A DNA stretch of 64,000 nt from Stercorarius parasiticus (lineage: Eukaryota > Chordata > Aves > Charadriiformes > Stercorariidae). Of the stretch, positions 47,001 through 58,740 are shown one piece after another. The position numbers and the translations under genes were made by a program. The first letter of the stretch is position 1. Every line of letters begins with the position of its first letter. The notes below the pieces were generated by a model. The model made no database searches. It worked only from the letters and a program-made list of their open reading frames with translations, and had not been told where the DNA came from. The stretch lies in the NCBI GenBank assembly GCA_013396915.1, contig VWZL01000283.1, positions 186,001 to 250,000 on the forward strand. Direction: 5' to 3'.

Positions 47001-48563
47001 TGTCAGCCCTTTCTCATCAGGGTAACGGCCCTGAATGCCATCTCTCCCACAGCAGTCAGCATCCTCCCCAGGCTCCTGATGCTCCTCCGTCTCTCAGCAG
47101 GTAGCATGAATTCAGTCTCCGAGTTCAGGACGGCGATGTTACCAGTGTAAGTGGCAGGAAAAAATTCTTCAGTGGCTTTTCTAAAGAAATGTAATCTGCA
47201 CAATTAGACACTATTAGAAGGTTTATACTTGACAGCATGTGGTATTGAAGTATGTCTATTTATCAGTCTTTGACTTCCTGCAATGCTTACCTCAACTGTG
47301 CGTAAGTATTATTGGTGTAAGGCCAAAGATATGAACTACTTTTAAATCAGCTCTAGCTTCTAGTACAGACCTAAGTAGAAAATGTTAAAGGTGAGGATGT
47401 GGATAAGAATTCAGAATTTGAGGAAAAATACAATGTCTTTGACTAGCTTGTTTTCCATGCTCCTGTACTGGATATTGATTGAATGAGTCTGAAGAAAAAC
47501 AGTGCCTTAAATCAACATGCTATCAAGTAACGACACCGCGGAAAACAGAGCTCCTCAGAGCTGCTGCAGGCCTGAGCTGCCCTGGGAACTGTACAAGCCT
47601 CAGAAGTCAAAAGCACTGACCTGAATAAGAATGAGACCATTTTGGGAAGCTGAAATTTAATGTGGAGCCTGAATAAAAAGGCCTTCCAGTTCACTGGGAG
47701 TAAATGTGAATAACTTACTGTTTCTTGGCTGAAATCGTGGTGTTAAGAGCAGGCAGCAGCATTACACAGCACGCTTTTCATTACTGATGTCAATTTTGAT
47801 ACAGTCCCAGTGGGACTATAGAAAACTCTGCCCCATTATGTTTCAGAACAATAGGATCACTGCAAAAGAAAGGCACCAAGTGCGAACGTGCCAAGCTAAT
47901 TCCTTTCCAACTTCAGCTTGAGCAAAAACATTCAGGAATGAACATCCTCAGATCTTGAGGTGGACGGAATCAATATTCAGATCTGTGTGATGTAGCTTTT
48001 TATGGCCTTTCTTTATGTTTGTACCCTAATTTTTGCAAGGATGACATATCACTTTTCTGCTCTTCTGATATGCCATTATATGTGCGTGTTGGAGCCCCGC
48101 TCTTGTGCGAGCGCTGAATACCAACAGCACGTAGGAAGGGGTGTTGCGGGCTATGATGCTGATCTATCAGGTCCTGTCTCCAGCAGTGCTTGCTGATATG
48201 AAGGTATAAGACTGACTTTTAGTGATGTCTGGATGAAGATGTGCATTCATAGCACACACCTCCATGGACTGCTCTCTAGGATGGCACAGTTGTTGAGGAA
48301 GTGCTGATGTCTTATTGCCCTGACTTCTAATAGCTATTGGGGTTTCACTAACCGAATGGTAGGCTTGTTAAAAGTCGGACTCCTCTTCCTGTATCCATTT
48401 TGACAGAGAAGTTAACAGTGAATGAACAGGACACTATTAGAAGGTGTTTAATAACTCTGTAAACTGTGAGTTGATGCTGAATAGCCAGTAGTTGCCAAGC
48501 TGTTGACTTGGGGTGAGCCCAGGTGCAGCAAGCATTGCATTGGTGTGTCGTGTGCCCCCCTCC

Positions 48564-48578
48564 TTTTTTTTTTTTTTT
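48564..48578. repeat. Poly-T run (15)
   Basis: Uninterrupted T tract preceded by a short C run. Confidence 0.9.
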
Positions 48579-49660
48579 GAGTGGCTTGGGACAAGAACTT
48601 GCAGTTTCTGTCAATAAGAAAGTAACCAATGGGAAAGATATAAAAGCTTTCTGAATACAAGCCGTCCTCATTTGACTATATCATGAGGGTAATAAATACA
48701 TCAGAGGGGTGAGCACCAGGGAGGAAGAAGAGCTATTTAAACAGGACAATGTTGGCAAAAGAACAAATGAGTGTAGGCTGGCCATAAATATACTTGGGGT
48801 GGAATTTGGAAGAAGGTCTCTGGCCATCAGAGAGAATCTCTTTCAGTTAAAGGAGTGTGGGAAAGAAACTGATTTTTTAATTTTTTCCCCATAAGATGAG
48901 GCTTACTAAGTGTATATGAGCAATTACATGTCTCAATTGCTGTCTGCAATTTTGCAGAACCCTTCCTGATCTATGCTCCTGTTTCAAAGGATAAAGGAAG
49001 ACTTTCGTCACCCTACTTCAGTTAATTTTTGTAAAGAAGGACTTCCTGTGCAGTTCCTTGAAAACACAAGCAATTGTAATTCCAGCTTTGGACAAAAGAT
49101 TTCAGATTTCCAATGACTTTTTGAGTCTATTCAGAACAACTGAGAGCACTAGCTGAAGAGCAATGTGAAGAACAGCTAGCTGAGCTAACTGGCATCATTC
49201 TGCACTCCACTTTTCCAGTGCTAAAAACAGCAAGTCATTGGAAATTGGAATTTGCAAAGAAAACCATGTCAATGGATAATAAACTGCAGGAAGAGAGTAG
49301 TAAATCTATCATGTCCAAATTATTAAATCCTCAGCTTTATTCAGAAGGCTGCAAGTGTGGTTTATACTCAGAGCTGGTATGCCTCTTCCATTTCTGAAAT
49401 GTAGAATTTCATCCCATGATGGGATGCAACTCACAGGCATGTCTGTGTCCTCCCGTCTGCTCTGTTGCACTGGAATGACTCAGTGCACACAAGAAACAGC
49501 TGTCTCTGCTCGCTCTTCCCTGTCTTCTCCTCTACATCCTCAGTTTGCAGTAGCTTCTTCCCTCAGCATCATCCAGAAGCAACTTTTCTCCCCAGCAGAA
49601 GGACCAAACTCAGTAGAAGTATGCCAGAAGTTCATGACTCGGTATTCTGGCTCAGGTCTC

Positions 49661-49688
49661 AAACACACCTTGTGAAACACACCTTGTG
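49661..49688. repeat. Tandem duplication, 2 x 14 bases
   Basis: AAACACACCTTGTG is repeated once, exactly and adjacently. Confidence 0.9.
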
Positions 49689-51726
49689 CTTCACAGCCTC
49701 CTAGTTCAGACCCAGGGGCAGGTCTACATCTCTGTGGGAACCAGCCATCTTTCTTTCCTGGCTCTTTGCAACCCACAAATTGCTTCCAGGCCTCTGACAG
49801 ACCAGTTGCTAAAGGGGTCCCCCAATGAGCCCAGATAACAGTCCCAACATATCTTGCACTTGATTTTTCTCAAAAAAAATGCCTTTGGACTGAACCTACT
49901 CTAGAACAGCCCAGGAATTTGACATAACTAGCTTTTGCTGGGGGGTGGGGGGAGAAGGAAAGTTTCCCCCTTGCTGAAGTTGAACATCTGTGCAGGAAAA
50001 TGCTGTTTCCAACTAAACTTTCACTGTAGTTCTTTGATCTAGGGTGGAATTTCTGCGCAAAATTAAAGTTCACGTGAGGCCAATTCTTTTGTTTTCTTTC
50101 CTCAAGATGTTTGGCTCCTTTGAATCCTTTGTTGCATCCTAAAGGCACAACCGTGTGCCTCTGGATCAGCCCTTCAACCTGTGCACAGCTGCTTTTTCCT
50201 CTTCTTTGGCTGGCAGTTCTCATACTTCTAGTTGGGATCAGCCTCCCTGTTAGTCCTAAATTATTTCCAAACTCACCGTCTCTTCTAATCTCAGTTTAGG
50301 AACTACCTGGTGTAAAACAGGGTAAACGAATAGTGTGGAAGGGATGCTTGTGGGAACTAAAAGGTCTGTCTCTGGTCCCTGTTTGTGGACCTTAAGGTAA
50401 AATCATTGATTATGGACTTCCACCCCAAAAACCTGTCTGCTCCATCCTAAACAACTGAGTTTCAGAAGATTTTTTTCTTCCTTCTTACCCTAGTAACGTA
50501 TTTGAAACTGCTATTAAAAGTGGATAGTTTCTCTGAACTTACCTTAGCAGCATAACTATAATAACGTCACCTGACAATCTATAACAATATCAGAAGTACA
50601 GAAACAATTGTAAACAAGCAGGTTTAAATTGATTTAAACAGTCTCTGCTACAGAGAACTGCATATACAAGCCATTGCAAGCCATTAGGAAAGCTGATACA
50701 TTCGAAGATCTTTTGGTGTGCCTTTACAATCATATTTCCTTCCATGATATAACCTGATTTTACTTCAATTCCTGCCTCTTCGTATAATTTCATGTAACGA
50801 TAAATTGCCCAGCCTTGGAGATGTTTATGGTTCTTAGTTCACTGAGGGTGGAACAGATACCAGCGCTCACATCTTCCAGTTGTTCTCTGAAGATGCTGTT
50901 ACTGGCCATGGGGAGACATTGTCAGGAGGTGATCCATGCTAATAAATATTTGTGGGAGCCCCTAAGCAATGGGACATATAAGCAGAGCTTCTGAGATGGT
51001 TTTTAATGAATTTTTGTAGCCAGTTTCCCTCTCTTTCACTCCTTTTTTCTTTCTTTTCCAAATGTACTGAAGGAATAAACTAAAAATCACTGTATACGTT
51101 ATAAGCCCACAAGGAAATGAGCCAGAAAGTGATAGGGTAAGCCTGAGTTATTAAAGTCAGGTCATACCCTGAAGGAGATTACAGCAAGACAAGCCAACAT
51201 AAATATACACTATATTTCTGTCATATGTCTTTGTTACCCTGGGTGGCCTGCAGTTAATTAACAGGGTAAGGGGAGAAAAGTAGAATACATGAATATTACA
51301 GGATCCTAATCCAGCTGGTTGGAATCCAGTTCTCGTTAACCGACTAATTTATATTCCTTCTCTGGAAAAGAGTTTGATATTAGTTTGGTGTAAACCTGGA
51401 TAAATGACTCTACTTACGTGTTTTACTGAATTCAAGTCCTACAGCTATCAGAACCTGCCCCTTTTCGTCTTTTCCTGTTAAATGTTTTTAATACCCTAAT
51501 AACAAATGGAGGTTTTCAGTCAAACAAGAGTGTCTAGTGAAAGGAAAAGCCATGCTACGTTAAATGCAAATCTTGCACAGCTAGTCTATTTTATGGATTT
51601 TCAGACCTTGATTCCTGGGTAACCTATAAGGGAAGGCTTACAAAGGTTTTGGAGAAAGATGCACAATGCTGGAAGACGTTAACATATTGGCCACAAGTAC
51701 AGAGAGTGTTATCTCTTAAGATGTAG

Positions 51727-51833
51727 AGCCAAATTCTGGTTTTCATTAAACTAGTGCAATTCTGGAAAGCACTGCTTGCAGTGCTGTCACTCAAGATTTG
51801 CTCTCAGTGTAATAAGAAACAGAGAATTGGTCC
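51727..51833. repeat. Palindromic interspersed repeat, about 107 bases
   Basis: The outer arms near 51728-51756 and 51803-51832 are imperfect reverse complements (GCCAAATTCT against AGAATTGGT). The centre is a perfect 8-base-arm palindrome AGCACTGCTTGCAGTGCT (51768-51785). The left half also matches the reverse complement of 55149-55190, so this is a repeat family and not a local accident. It resembles ancient palindromic elements of birds, turtles and crocodilians as I remember them. Confidence 0.6.
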
Positions 51834-53940
51834 AAACATTAAACCATCAACCCACACAGAGTTAAACTCTGCTGTTAATTTGGGCAAATGCAGGTGTAAG
51901 CCTGGTTTTTGCTTGGGGCAAAAATGAGGGCTGAACCTGAGCTGCTCTGTGTCAAAAACCCTGAAGACCTTGCCCATAATATGGCACCTTTAAGCACCCC
52001 ATGGGAAAGCATTGCCCTGGCCATGTGGCTCCAGCCCAGGAATAACCTGGGGCTGCACTGTTTGCCACAGGGCTTGTTTTCTGTCAGTAGCTCAGGGCCA
52101 GGGATGTGAAATGGTACCAGTCACCCAGGGGGTGGCTGTCAGACCTTCTCCAGGAGAGACGCTGTCATCATCCCAGGGGCAGCTCAAAATCAAGAGTGAC
52201 TTCTCTCTTCAAGCGATTTAGGAGTTTCATGCTTGAAAGCAGCCCATGGCGAGCGTGCGCTGCAGGATGGCTTTGGATGCTGGGGCGTGCTTGGTCTCTG
52301 CCTGTAGTTTGGGCACATGCCCTGCTCTGCACCAGACCTGGGCACGGCCTGGGCTGAAAATACAATGAAACCAGTGCTAAAAGGGAGCAAAGCCTGGCTT
52401 CCCTGCTTGGGGGAGATTTTAACTCGACTTACAAGTGGTGGATGGGGAAGGGGTGCTGGAGACACCCACGCGGGACAGGGCCGGGAGCTGCAGTGTGCAG
52501 GGCAGGGATTGCACCTGTGATGGGAGGTGGAGGCTTCTTTCATCCTCCATTGGAAACCCCAACCTGTTGGCATCACAATTTCTTGCTTGAGTCCTGGCAG
52601 ACCTGGGAACGTCCATTTTAATGAGCTCAGTAAAGGCACTATATGAGATTTCGGCCACAACAAGCTGCACCGCTGTCCCTCTTTCTCATCCTCCCAGGGA
52701 AGTCTCACTAGTGCCCACCAGCACTGCGTGGCTGGCTGCTAGCAGAAGCAGGGCAGGGTGGGCAAGGGGAGGCTCTGCACTCACTCTGCTCCATCCTGTC
52801 GCTGTAAAAATAAACAAACACACGGTGGGGGGGGTAGGGGGGGAAACCCCTCCAAAAACATCGCTCACTTGTTTTACTTGCCTATCGCAAATCTAAAAAC
52901 AATATTTTCTCATTCTTGGGCCTGTATCAATTTCTGACAGTACAATTGGAGGCCAGCGCCTGGAGCGTATTGTCTTGAGGAGCTTACCAAGGAAATCGAG
53001 AGTTTGGTCAGCAATTGTAAATATCCTCCCGTAATTGAGTTTGTTTGTTCTGCAGTGTGCTCCAGCGTCATGGGCTGTGGGACACCCTGGCACCAGGTTA
53101 CTGGTGGGAAAGATCCGCTGCTCAGATAAGGATGGGAATAAACTCCACCCACAGAAATGCCACAGACAAACCCCTGATTTATCCATTAATTGCTTTAAGA
53201 GGTGGTGAGTGCGAGTACAACAATGGGGTATTGACAATAATATGCCTCGTTGGCAGGAAAAGGGCTTTCCCCTTGCTCTGAGGCTTTAATGCTCTTGTTC
53301 TTGGAATTATAAAATGTTTGCAAATCCTGCACTGGCTCAGGGATGCAAAATAAAAGACAAGTACCCAGCAGAGAAACCACATGTTGGAACGGCCATTTCC
53401 TCCTTGGTATGAAGCAGAACACTCCTCTCCCTGTGAAATACGCCCAGTGCCACAGGCTGGGAGTCCACTTGAGATGGAGTTTGCCTCGAGGGATTTTTTA
53501 GGTTTCTTCAGGTTTCTTTTTGTGACTTGCTCCTTATTTGTAATTCACAGTGTAGGTGGTGTCCTGGGTTCTCAGCAAGTACAAAGAAATCTGTTTGCGG
53601 GAGAAGAACCATTTACAAAACCCAGCCATCTTCTAAAATACTGCACATGAAGATTAGTGGAAACTGGGTTTCGGGCAGCAAGAGCTATGGGAAAAGCAGG
53701 GCTGGCTGCTCTACCTTGGGGCAGCAGGGGAGCAAAGGAGCAGGTGGGGAGCTCGACCCTGCAGACACCTGAGCACAGTAACTGCTGGGGCTTGAATGAG
53801 AACAAGTGCTAAAAAAAATTGCTTGAACCTCTTTTAAGACTTTTGAGAGAGATGGCCCCAGGCCATGGGGCTTTCAGTCCTCATCTGTGCTCCCATGAGG
53901 AGCTCTAATAACAAGCACACTGATGTGATGCAGTAGAAGC
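51834..53940. other. Non-coding stretch before the CR1 fragment
   Basis: Moderately GC-rich unique sequence with many overlapping short open frames on both strands (longest 172 codons, 52190-52708), none protein-like. Confidence 0.6.
52827..52843. repeat. G8-TA-G7 tract
   Basis: Two long G runs followed by AAACCCC. The stretch may form quadruplex structure but is also prone to sequencing error. Confidence 0.8.
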
Positions 53941-54108
53941 ATAGAATCATAGAATTGCCCAGGTTGGAAGGGACCTTTCAGATCATCTAGTCCAACCATC
54001 AACCTAACTCTGACAAAAACCATCACTAAACCTTATCTCTAAGCACTATGTCTACCTCCAGGGATGGTGACTCAACCACTTCCCTGGGCAGCCTGCTCCA
54101 GTACGTCA
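53941..54108 (-). mobile_element. CR1 LINE 3' fragment
   Basis: It begins with ATAGAATCATAGAATTG, the reverse complement of the tandem 8-base CR1 terminus. It goes on through GGTTGGAAGGGACCTTTCAG, ATCATCTAGTCCAACC and CCTGGGCAGCCTGCTCCAGT. This is the standard severely 5'-truncated CR1 of bird genomes, and it is inactive. Its intact terminal repeat marks it as younger than the copy at 19993. Confidence 0.96.
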
Positions 54109-55098
54109 TTTGCCTGCAAAGGCTGGTAAACTGAGGCACGGCTCTTTGCTGAGCCCTCTTCAAAGGTGGCAAAGATCCCAAAGGATCAAAATCCTCAGCA
54201 ATGGCCAGGCCTTTGGGTATAAGTGGTATTCAGCCAGTTAGGTCTCTGGTGCTAAGCCCTCCTCTCACGCCATTCCCTGCACCGGCAGCCTGCCCACGGT
54301 GTGGTGCTGGGAGCAGCAGCCGGGGGGTTGTCCCCAGGGCTCTGCGCTTGTCCCCAGGGCTCTTCCTGTGCCACGGGACCCGGCAGCACCTCCTGCTGTC
54401 AGCGTGGGACTGCTTTGCCTGTGGGAGAAAAGGAGATATTTTCTGTGCTGTTTGTCTTCATGTGCTTGTGAAAGATGTGGGTGATGCTGGGAAGGGCACC
54501 CGGAGGCCACCGCCAGCCAGAAAGGAGCCACCTGGCCCTGTGCACAGTTAACCCACAGTAGCACACTCCTCCATTAAGGGTTTTCTTCCCAAAGCCCAGT
54601 ATAAACAGTCTCCACTCTGATATATACATTAATAAATCAAACCCAGCTTCAGCGGACTTACTAGGGAGGAGCTTGATATGATACACACACAAGAAATATC
54701 CCTGGGACTCTTGAGATCCATCGCTGCGTGCTGCTAGTGCCGTGCCATCGTCTCAATGCGTCTTCTTGCTCAGGGCTGCTCAGGGGGTACATACTCCCAC
54801 AGGCAGGATTTTAGGGCTTTGCATTAAGTCTGAAATGGCTTTTAAAGAGACTTTCTCGGTTTCATTCTGTCAAGCAGATGAAAAACTTTTCAATGCTACA
54901 GAAGTTGCCCATTGCAGGCAGTGGGTATCAGGCTACAGTTCCGTGGCAAGTCATGCTGTTTCCACAACCAGGGCAAAAAAAATGGGCTCAAGAGATGTTT
55001 ACCTACTGGGAACTTAATGTCAATGTATGTTCCCTTGCTAATGAGTCAGAGGTTCAAGTCTGTTCCCTATTACACAGCAGGAATCTAGAAAGCACACC
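54109..55098. other. Non-coding stretch
   Basis: Unique sequence between the CR1 fragment and a palindromic repeat. It has a GC-rich patch at 54270-54560 with overlapping open frames on both strands and no recognisable product. Confidence 0.6.
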
Positions 55099-55190
55099 AG
55101 ATCCTGCTCTCCATTAAATTAGGTTATGCTGTGAAAGTCAGTGGAGTTGTTCCAAATTTGCATTGACATAATTGAGAGCAGAATAGGGCT
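55099..55190. repeat. Palindromic interspersed repeat, second copy of the 51727 family
   Basis: The left arm ATCCTGCTCTCCATTAAATT (55100-55119, approximately) is an imperfect reverse complement of CATAATTGAGAGCAGAAT (55167-55184). The central AAGTCAGTGGAGTT segment is typical of this repeat type. The right half, reversed, aligns with 51727-51766. Confidence 0.55.
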
Positions 55191-58100
55191 GAGCCGCTCG
55201 GCTGACAGCAGCTGAGTCAGTGCAACTTAATGTGATCGAACCAGAGAGACAATAAGCAACTGGTTCTTCGTTGTTTGATGACCAACCTGGAGCACTGTAA
55301 ATGTTGCTTCTCCACCTGGTGCAAAGGGGATTAGAAGATGCTTCGGTCCAGCAGTTTTTTTAAAGCCCTCGTGAAAGGCTTCAGTATGGTGTTATGTACA
55401 CCTGCAAACGGCTTGATCCCAAAGCACTGATGGGTACCTATGGAAGTGGAGTTGTGGTGAGGCCTCTGTAGCCATTGCCACGGGTAAGACTGGCTGCTGG
55501 GCATGTCGTGCCATTAAGCACCGAGAGCAGAACAACCTGTCTCGGCTCAGTGTGCAAACGTACAAACACCTGAGCTCTTGAAACCTGCAGCATCTGAAGG
55601 GGTGGGCAGAGGTGCAGGACCAGAGCCCGCTCCACTCACTTTAACGTTGGTGGGAATCACTCACAAAGAGCAGGAAATAAACTATGCTGTAGATCTGATA
55701 TCGCGGTGCTGACTGCTATGCAGATAGCAGATATCTGAGGTCTGTGGGGAGGAGAGGTTGGGCATGTTGTATATCTTTTAAAATGCCTACGGTTTGAAAG
55801 GCAGGGCTCCATTGTTTGCATGTTGTGCAGAGGCTGTTCCCTGGAGGATATCCTGTCTGAGACGACCCTGTGCCAGTCTGCTCCGTGACTGTGGAGGGGC
55901 TGGATGGTCAGCATGAAAAGAATTAAATAATGCCTTGTAAAAACTGTGATTTATCTGCGGGGGTGAAGTGGGCAAGCAAAGCCTGAGGTTTTGTCCCTCT
56001 TGCTGCCACCTCTCGCTCCTCGGAGCATCCCTACAGGCTGCTGGGCGCTCACAGTGCCCACACAGGTGTGCAAGGATGTTTGAGTTTTGGTGTTTATTTG
56101 TACTTTCTGCTGTGGGGAACACAGCCACAAAGGGAAGCACCCAGCTGCAGAAGCGTGAGTGAGCCTTGGCCAGGGGTGTCCATGCGCTGCGGTGCCATTT
56201 GGCAAATGCTCGGGGAGAGGCCCAGTGAAAGCTCAGGGACTTGTATAACATCCCAGCTCTGATTTATTTAGTCTGCCCTGCTGGATACAAAAAAAGAAAA
56301 GCTATCATTTAAACTAAGTAACACATCAAATTATTTTGTACATGGAATTCACCAAAGACATGACAGTTTTGCTCCTGCCGGCTTCTTCCAGCGGTGGTTT
56401 AAGGGATGTGCTCTGCCGTGAGACAGCGTGGTCCTCAGAGGGACGGACCCATGAAGCGCTGCCTTTGGAGAGAGCAGCTGGTGCGGCTGTGGGCACAGTT
56501 TGGGCTCTTTGCTCAAAATCCTGTAACTTGCCCCTTTGATGCCGGTGCTGCCGGTTGCACCAACAGAGCTGTGCATGCAGGGATGTGGGGTGTTCCCAGT
56601 TTGGAGGGGATGGTGGGGAGGTTGGGAGGGGATGGGAACGGGCCCCGGCGGGGTGGCAGCAGCTGGTCTGTTCCCGTCGGCTCTCTGTAAACACACACAA
56701 ATGGTTCTCATGCCTCTTTTTCCAGTGAAAAGCACAGATTTGGTGACATCAGGATGTTTTCTGAGCCTATGTTGTGTTTGCTGAAGCTTTTGTTTAGATT
56801 TTTAGGTTTTTCTCTAAAAATAAATTCAATGTCCTCTTCTAACATTCTCAAAACTAAGGTGGTGCCCCATTTCAGGACAGGGTGGTGGAAACAGTTCAGC
56901 ATTTCCTCCAGTTGAATAATTTAAAAAAAAAGAAAAAGAAAAAGAAAAAATTTAAACCCCAAAAATTTGAAATAAAAAGTTTGGTTTGTTAAGCAATTTT
57001 TTCAGTCCATCCAAAATAAAATTTCAGTCTTGCCGCCCTCCTTGCAAGTGCCAACACTGCAGCCTGCTCTGACACATGCCGGGACAGAGCTGACCTGTGC
57101 AGTCGGTCTCTGGCAATGCTTCTGCAAGGGTGGAGGTGAAGGATGAGTCCTTCCATTTGCAGGTTAAACCCCATTTTGTGAGCGAGGCCACGGGACATGG
57201 CAGCACCCATCGCTCCATCCTGGCCAGCAGCTGTGAAGCCCCAGCCTGCAGCGATTTAGCTTGGCCCCAAGGGCAGCGATTTCTCTGGTCTTTCCCTCGC
57301 TTTCCCAGTCAAGTCGGTCGTCATTAAACTCGCCTGACCTTAGCTTGCTCTGTTAGCTGGATGCTGGTTCCTGAGCAACGCCAGGCAATTGGAGAGGATT
57401 TGTTGTATTAACAGCTATAAATCACAGCCCGGAGCTGAACCGCCTCACCAGGACTTTCTTCACGGTTCTTTTGCTCTCCCATCCAGAAAAACAGATGGTC
57501 GCCGTCCTCCCCTGCATCTGCAGAAATGCATCACAAATTACAGGGGGTCTGTGTTAGGGTGTGTGTGTGAAAATTCAGGCTTGCTCAGCCTTCAAATTTT
57601 ACAAGTATCGGCAAGAATTCGTATTGCACCTTCTGCGGAAAGGGGGAAAAAAATCTGTTATTTGCTGCTGTTTGGCAAACATGAGAGGGGAAGGGGCACG
57701 CGGGCCAGCGCTGTGATCCTCCCTTTGGGCTGCACCAGTGAGAATATTGCTTCCACAGAAGTTTTAAAAGAAATAACTTGTTTCAGCACTTCATTTGGCT
57801 ACAAGTTCCTTTGGAATTGGCTTGAGTCTGGCTTTTAATGAGCTGAGAAGACTTGAGGTCTTCTGCACCCAGGCTTGATATTCACCAGAAATTCGGCTTT
57901 TTTTTGCTATATACTTCCCATGAGCAAACCAGAGATGTCAGCAAGGCAAGATTTTAAATTCCCCATTGGGGAATGTGTCTGTGATGGTGCAGAGATGCAG
58001 GTCCCACAGGACACTGTCCTGAGGATGGGGAAGAGCCACTGCTGTGTGCTGTGTTCTGAGGAGCAATGGGATGGCTGGGGTGCATCTTCCACCCGGCATA

Positions 58101-58680
58101 GACATGGTACCACAGGTCCTTAATTTTGGCGGGTGGATTACGGTGAGGTTGCTGCAAGTGCTGACTCATTTGGCAGCTGGACTCAGCCCATGAATCACCG
58201 TGAATCACATCCGCTGCATCTCAGGGTGCATCACTGCTCTTGAAGTCTTTGATGTGAGCTATATGTATGATTCCTTGGAAACAGCTTCCCTTAATTAAAT
58301 CAAAGGAAAAGCATCACTGGAGTTCAGAGCCTCAGTTCGCAGGAAAAGCAAACTCCAAACACGAGCATTTAAGCCCATTTCTGGCAGGACATGCTGAGCC
58401 CTGCTTCATGCAGCCAGGAGTTTCCAAATGGCACTGAGTGTTGCAAATGACTCGACGAAGCTGATCACAAAAATTGCCTCAATATAGCTTAGAGATGACC
58501 AGAGACAAGCTCAGCTTTTCCTCAGGCAGCAGGGCTGGGCTGACACAGGCTATGGAGGTGTGACTGGGGAGGGTAACTTGGTACCTGTGGTCTGCTCCAC
58601 AGGCCGTCAAAAGCATTCATCAATATCCCAGCGCTTTCAATTGACTTTTGCAAAGATTGCAGGCAAGTAGATATGCTAAT
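55191..58680. other. Non-coding stretch
   Basis: Unique sequence, GC-richer at 55950-56700 and 57020-57320, with an (AAAAAG)n stretch at 56923-56950. There are many short open frames on both strands and none I recognise. Confidence 0.6.
56923..56950. repeat. (AAAAAG)n A-rich microsatellite
   Basis: A run of A interrupted by single Gs at 6-base spacing, three times. Confidence 0.85.
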
Positions 58681-58682
58681 TG

Positions 58683-58740
58683 CCTAATTCAGCAAGGCAC
58701 TTAAGCACATACTTGAAGCTAGACAGTCTTTTAAGTGCTT
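58683..58740. repeat. Short palindromic repeat remnant
   Basis: GCACTTAA (58697-58704) and TTAAGTGC (58731-58738) are perfect inverted arms, and the left side reads AATTCAGCAAGGCACTTAAG. As I remember, a similar unit is common in ancient sauropsid repeats. A 195-codon open frame starts at its edge and is not called. Confidence 0.4.

Larger units (their letters stand above)
36936..51720. other. Non-coding stretch, no gene recognised
   Basis: Mostly unique sequence. It contains a fragment of the 14939 palindrome family (39331-39360), two short tandem duplications (38438-38469, 49661-49688), a G7-A6-C5 foldback (44050-44067), a tandem AATAAATAAA (43012-43021) and a T run (48564-48578). The longest open frame (46091-46678, 195 codons) shows no domain and is expected by chance. 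Confidence 0.65.
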
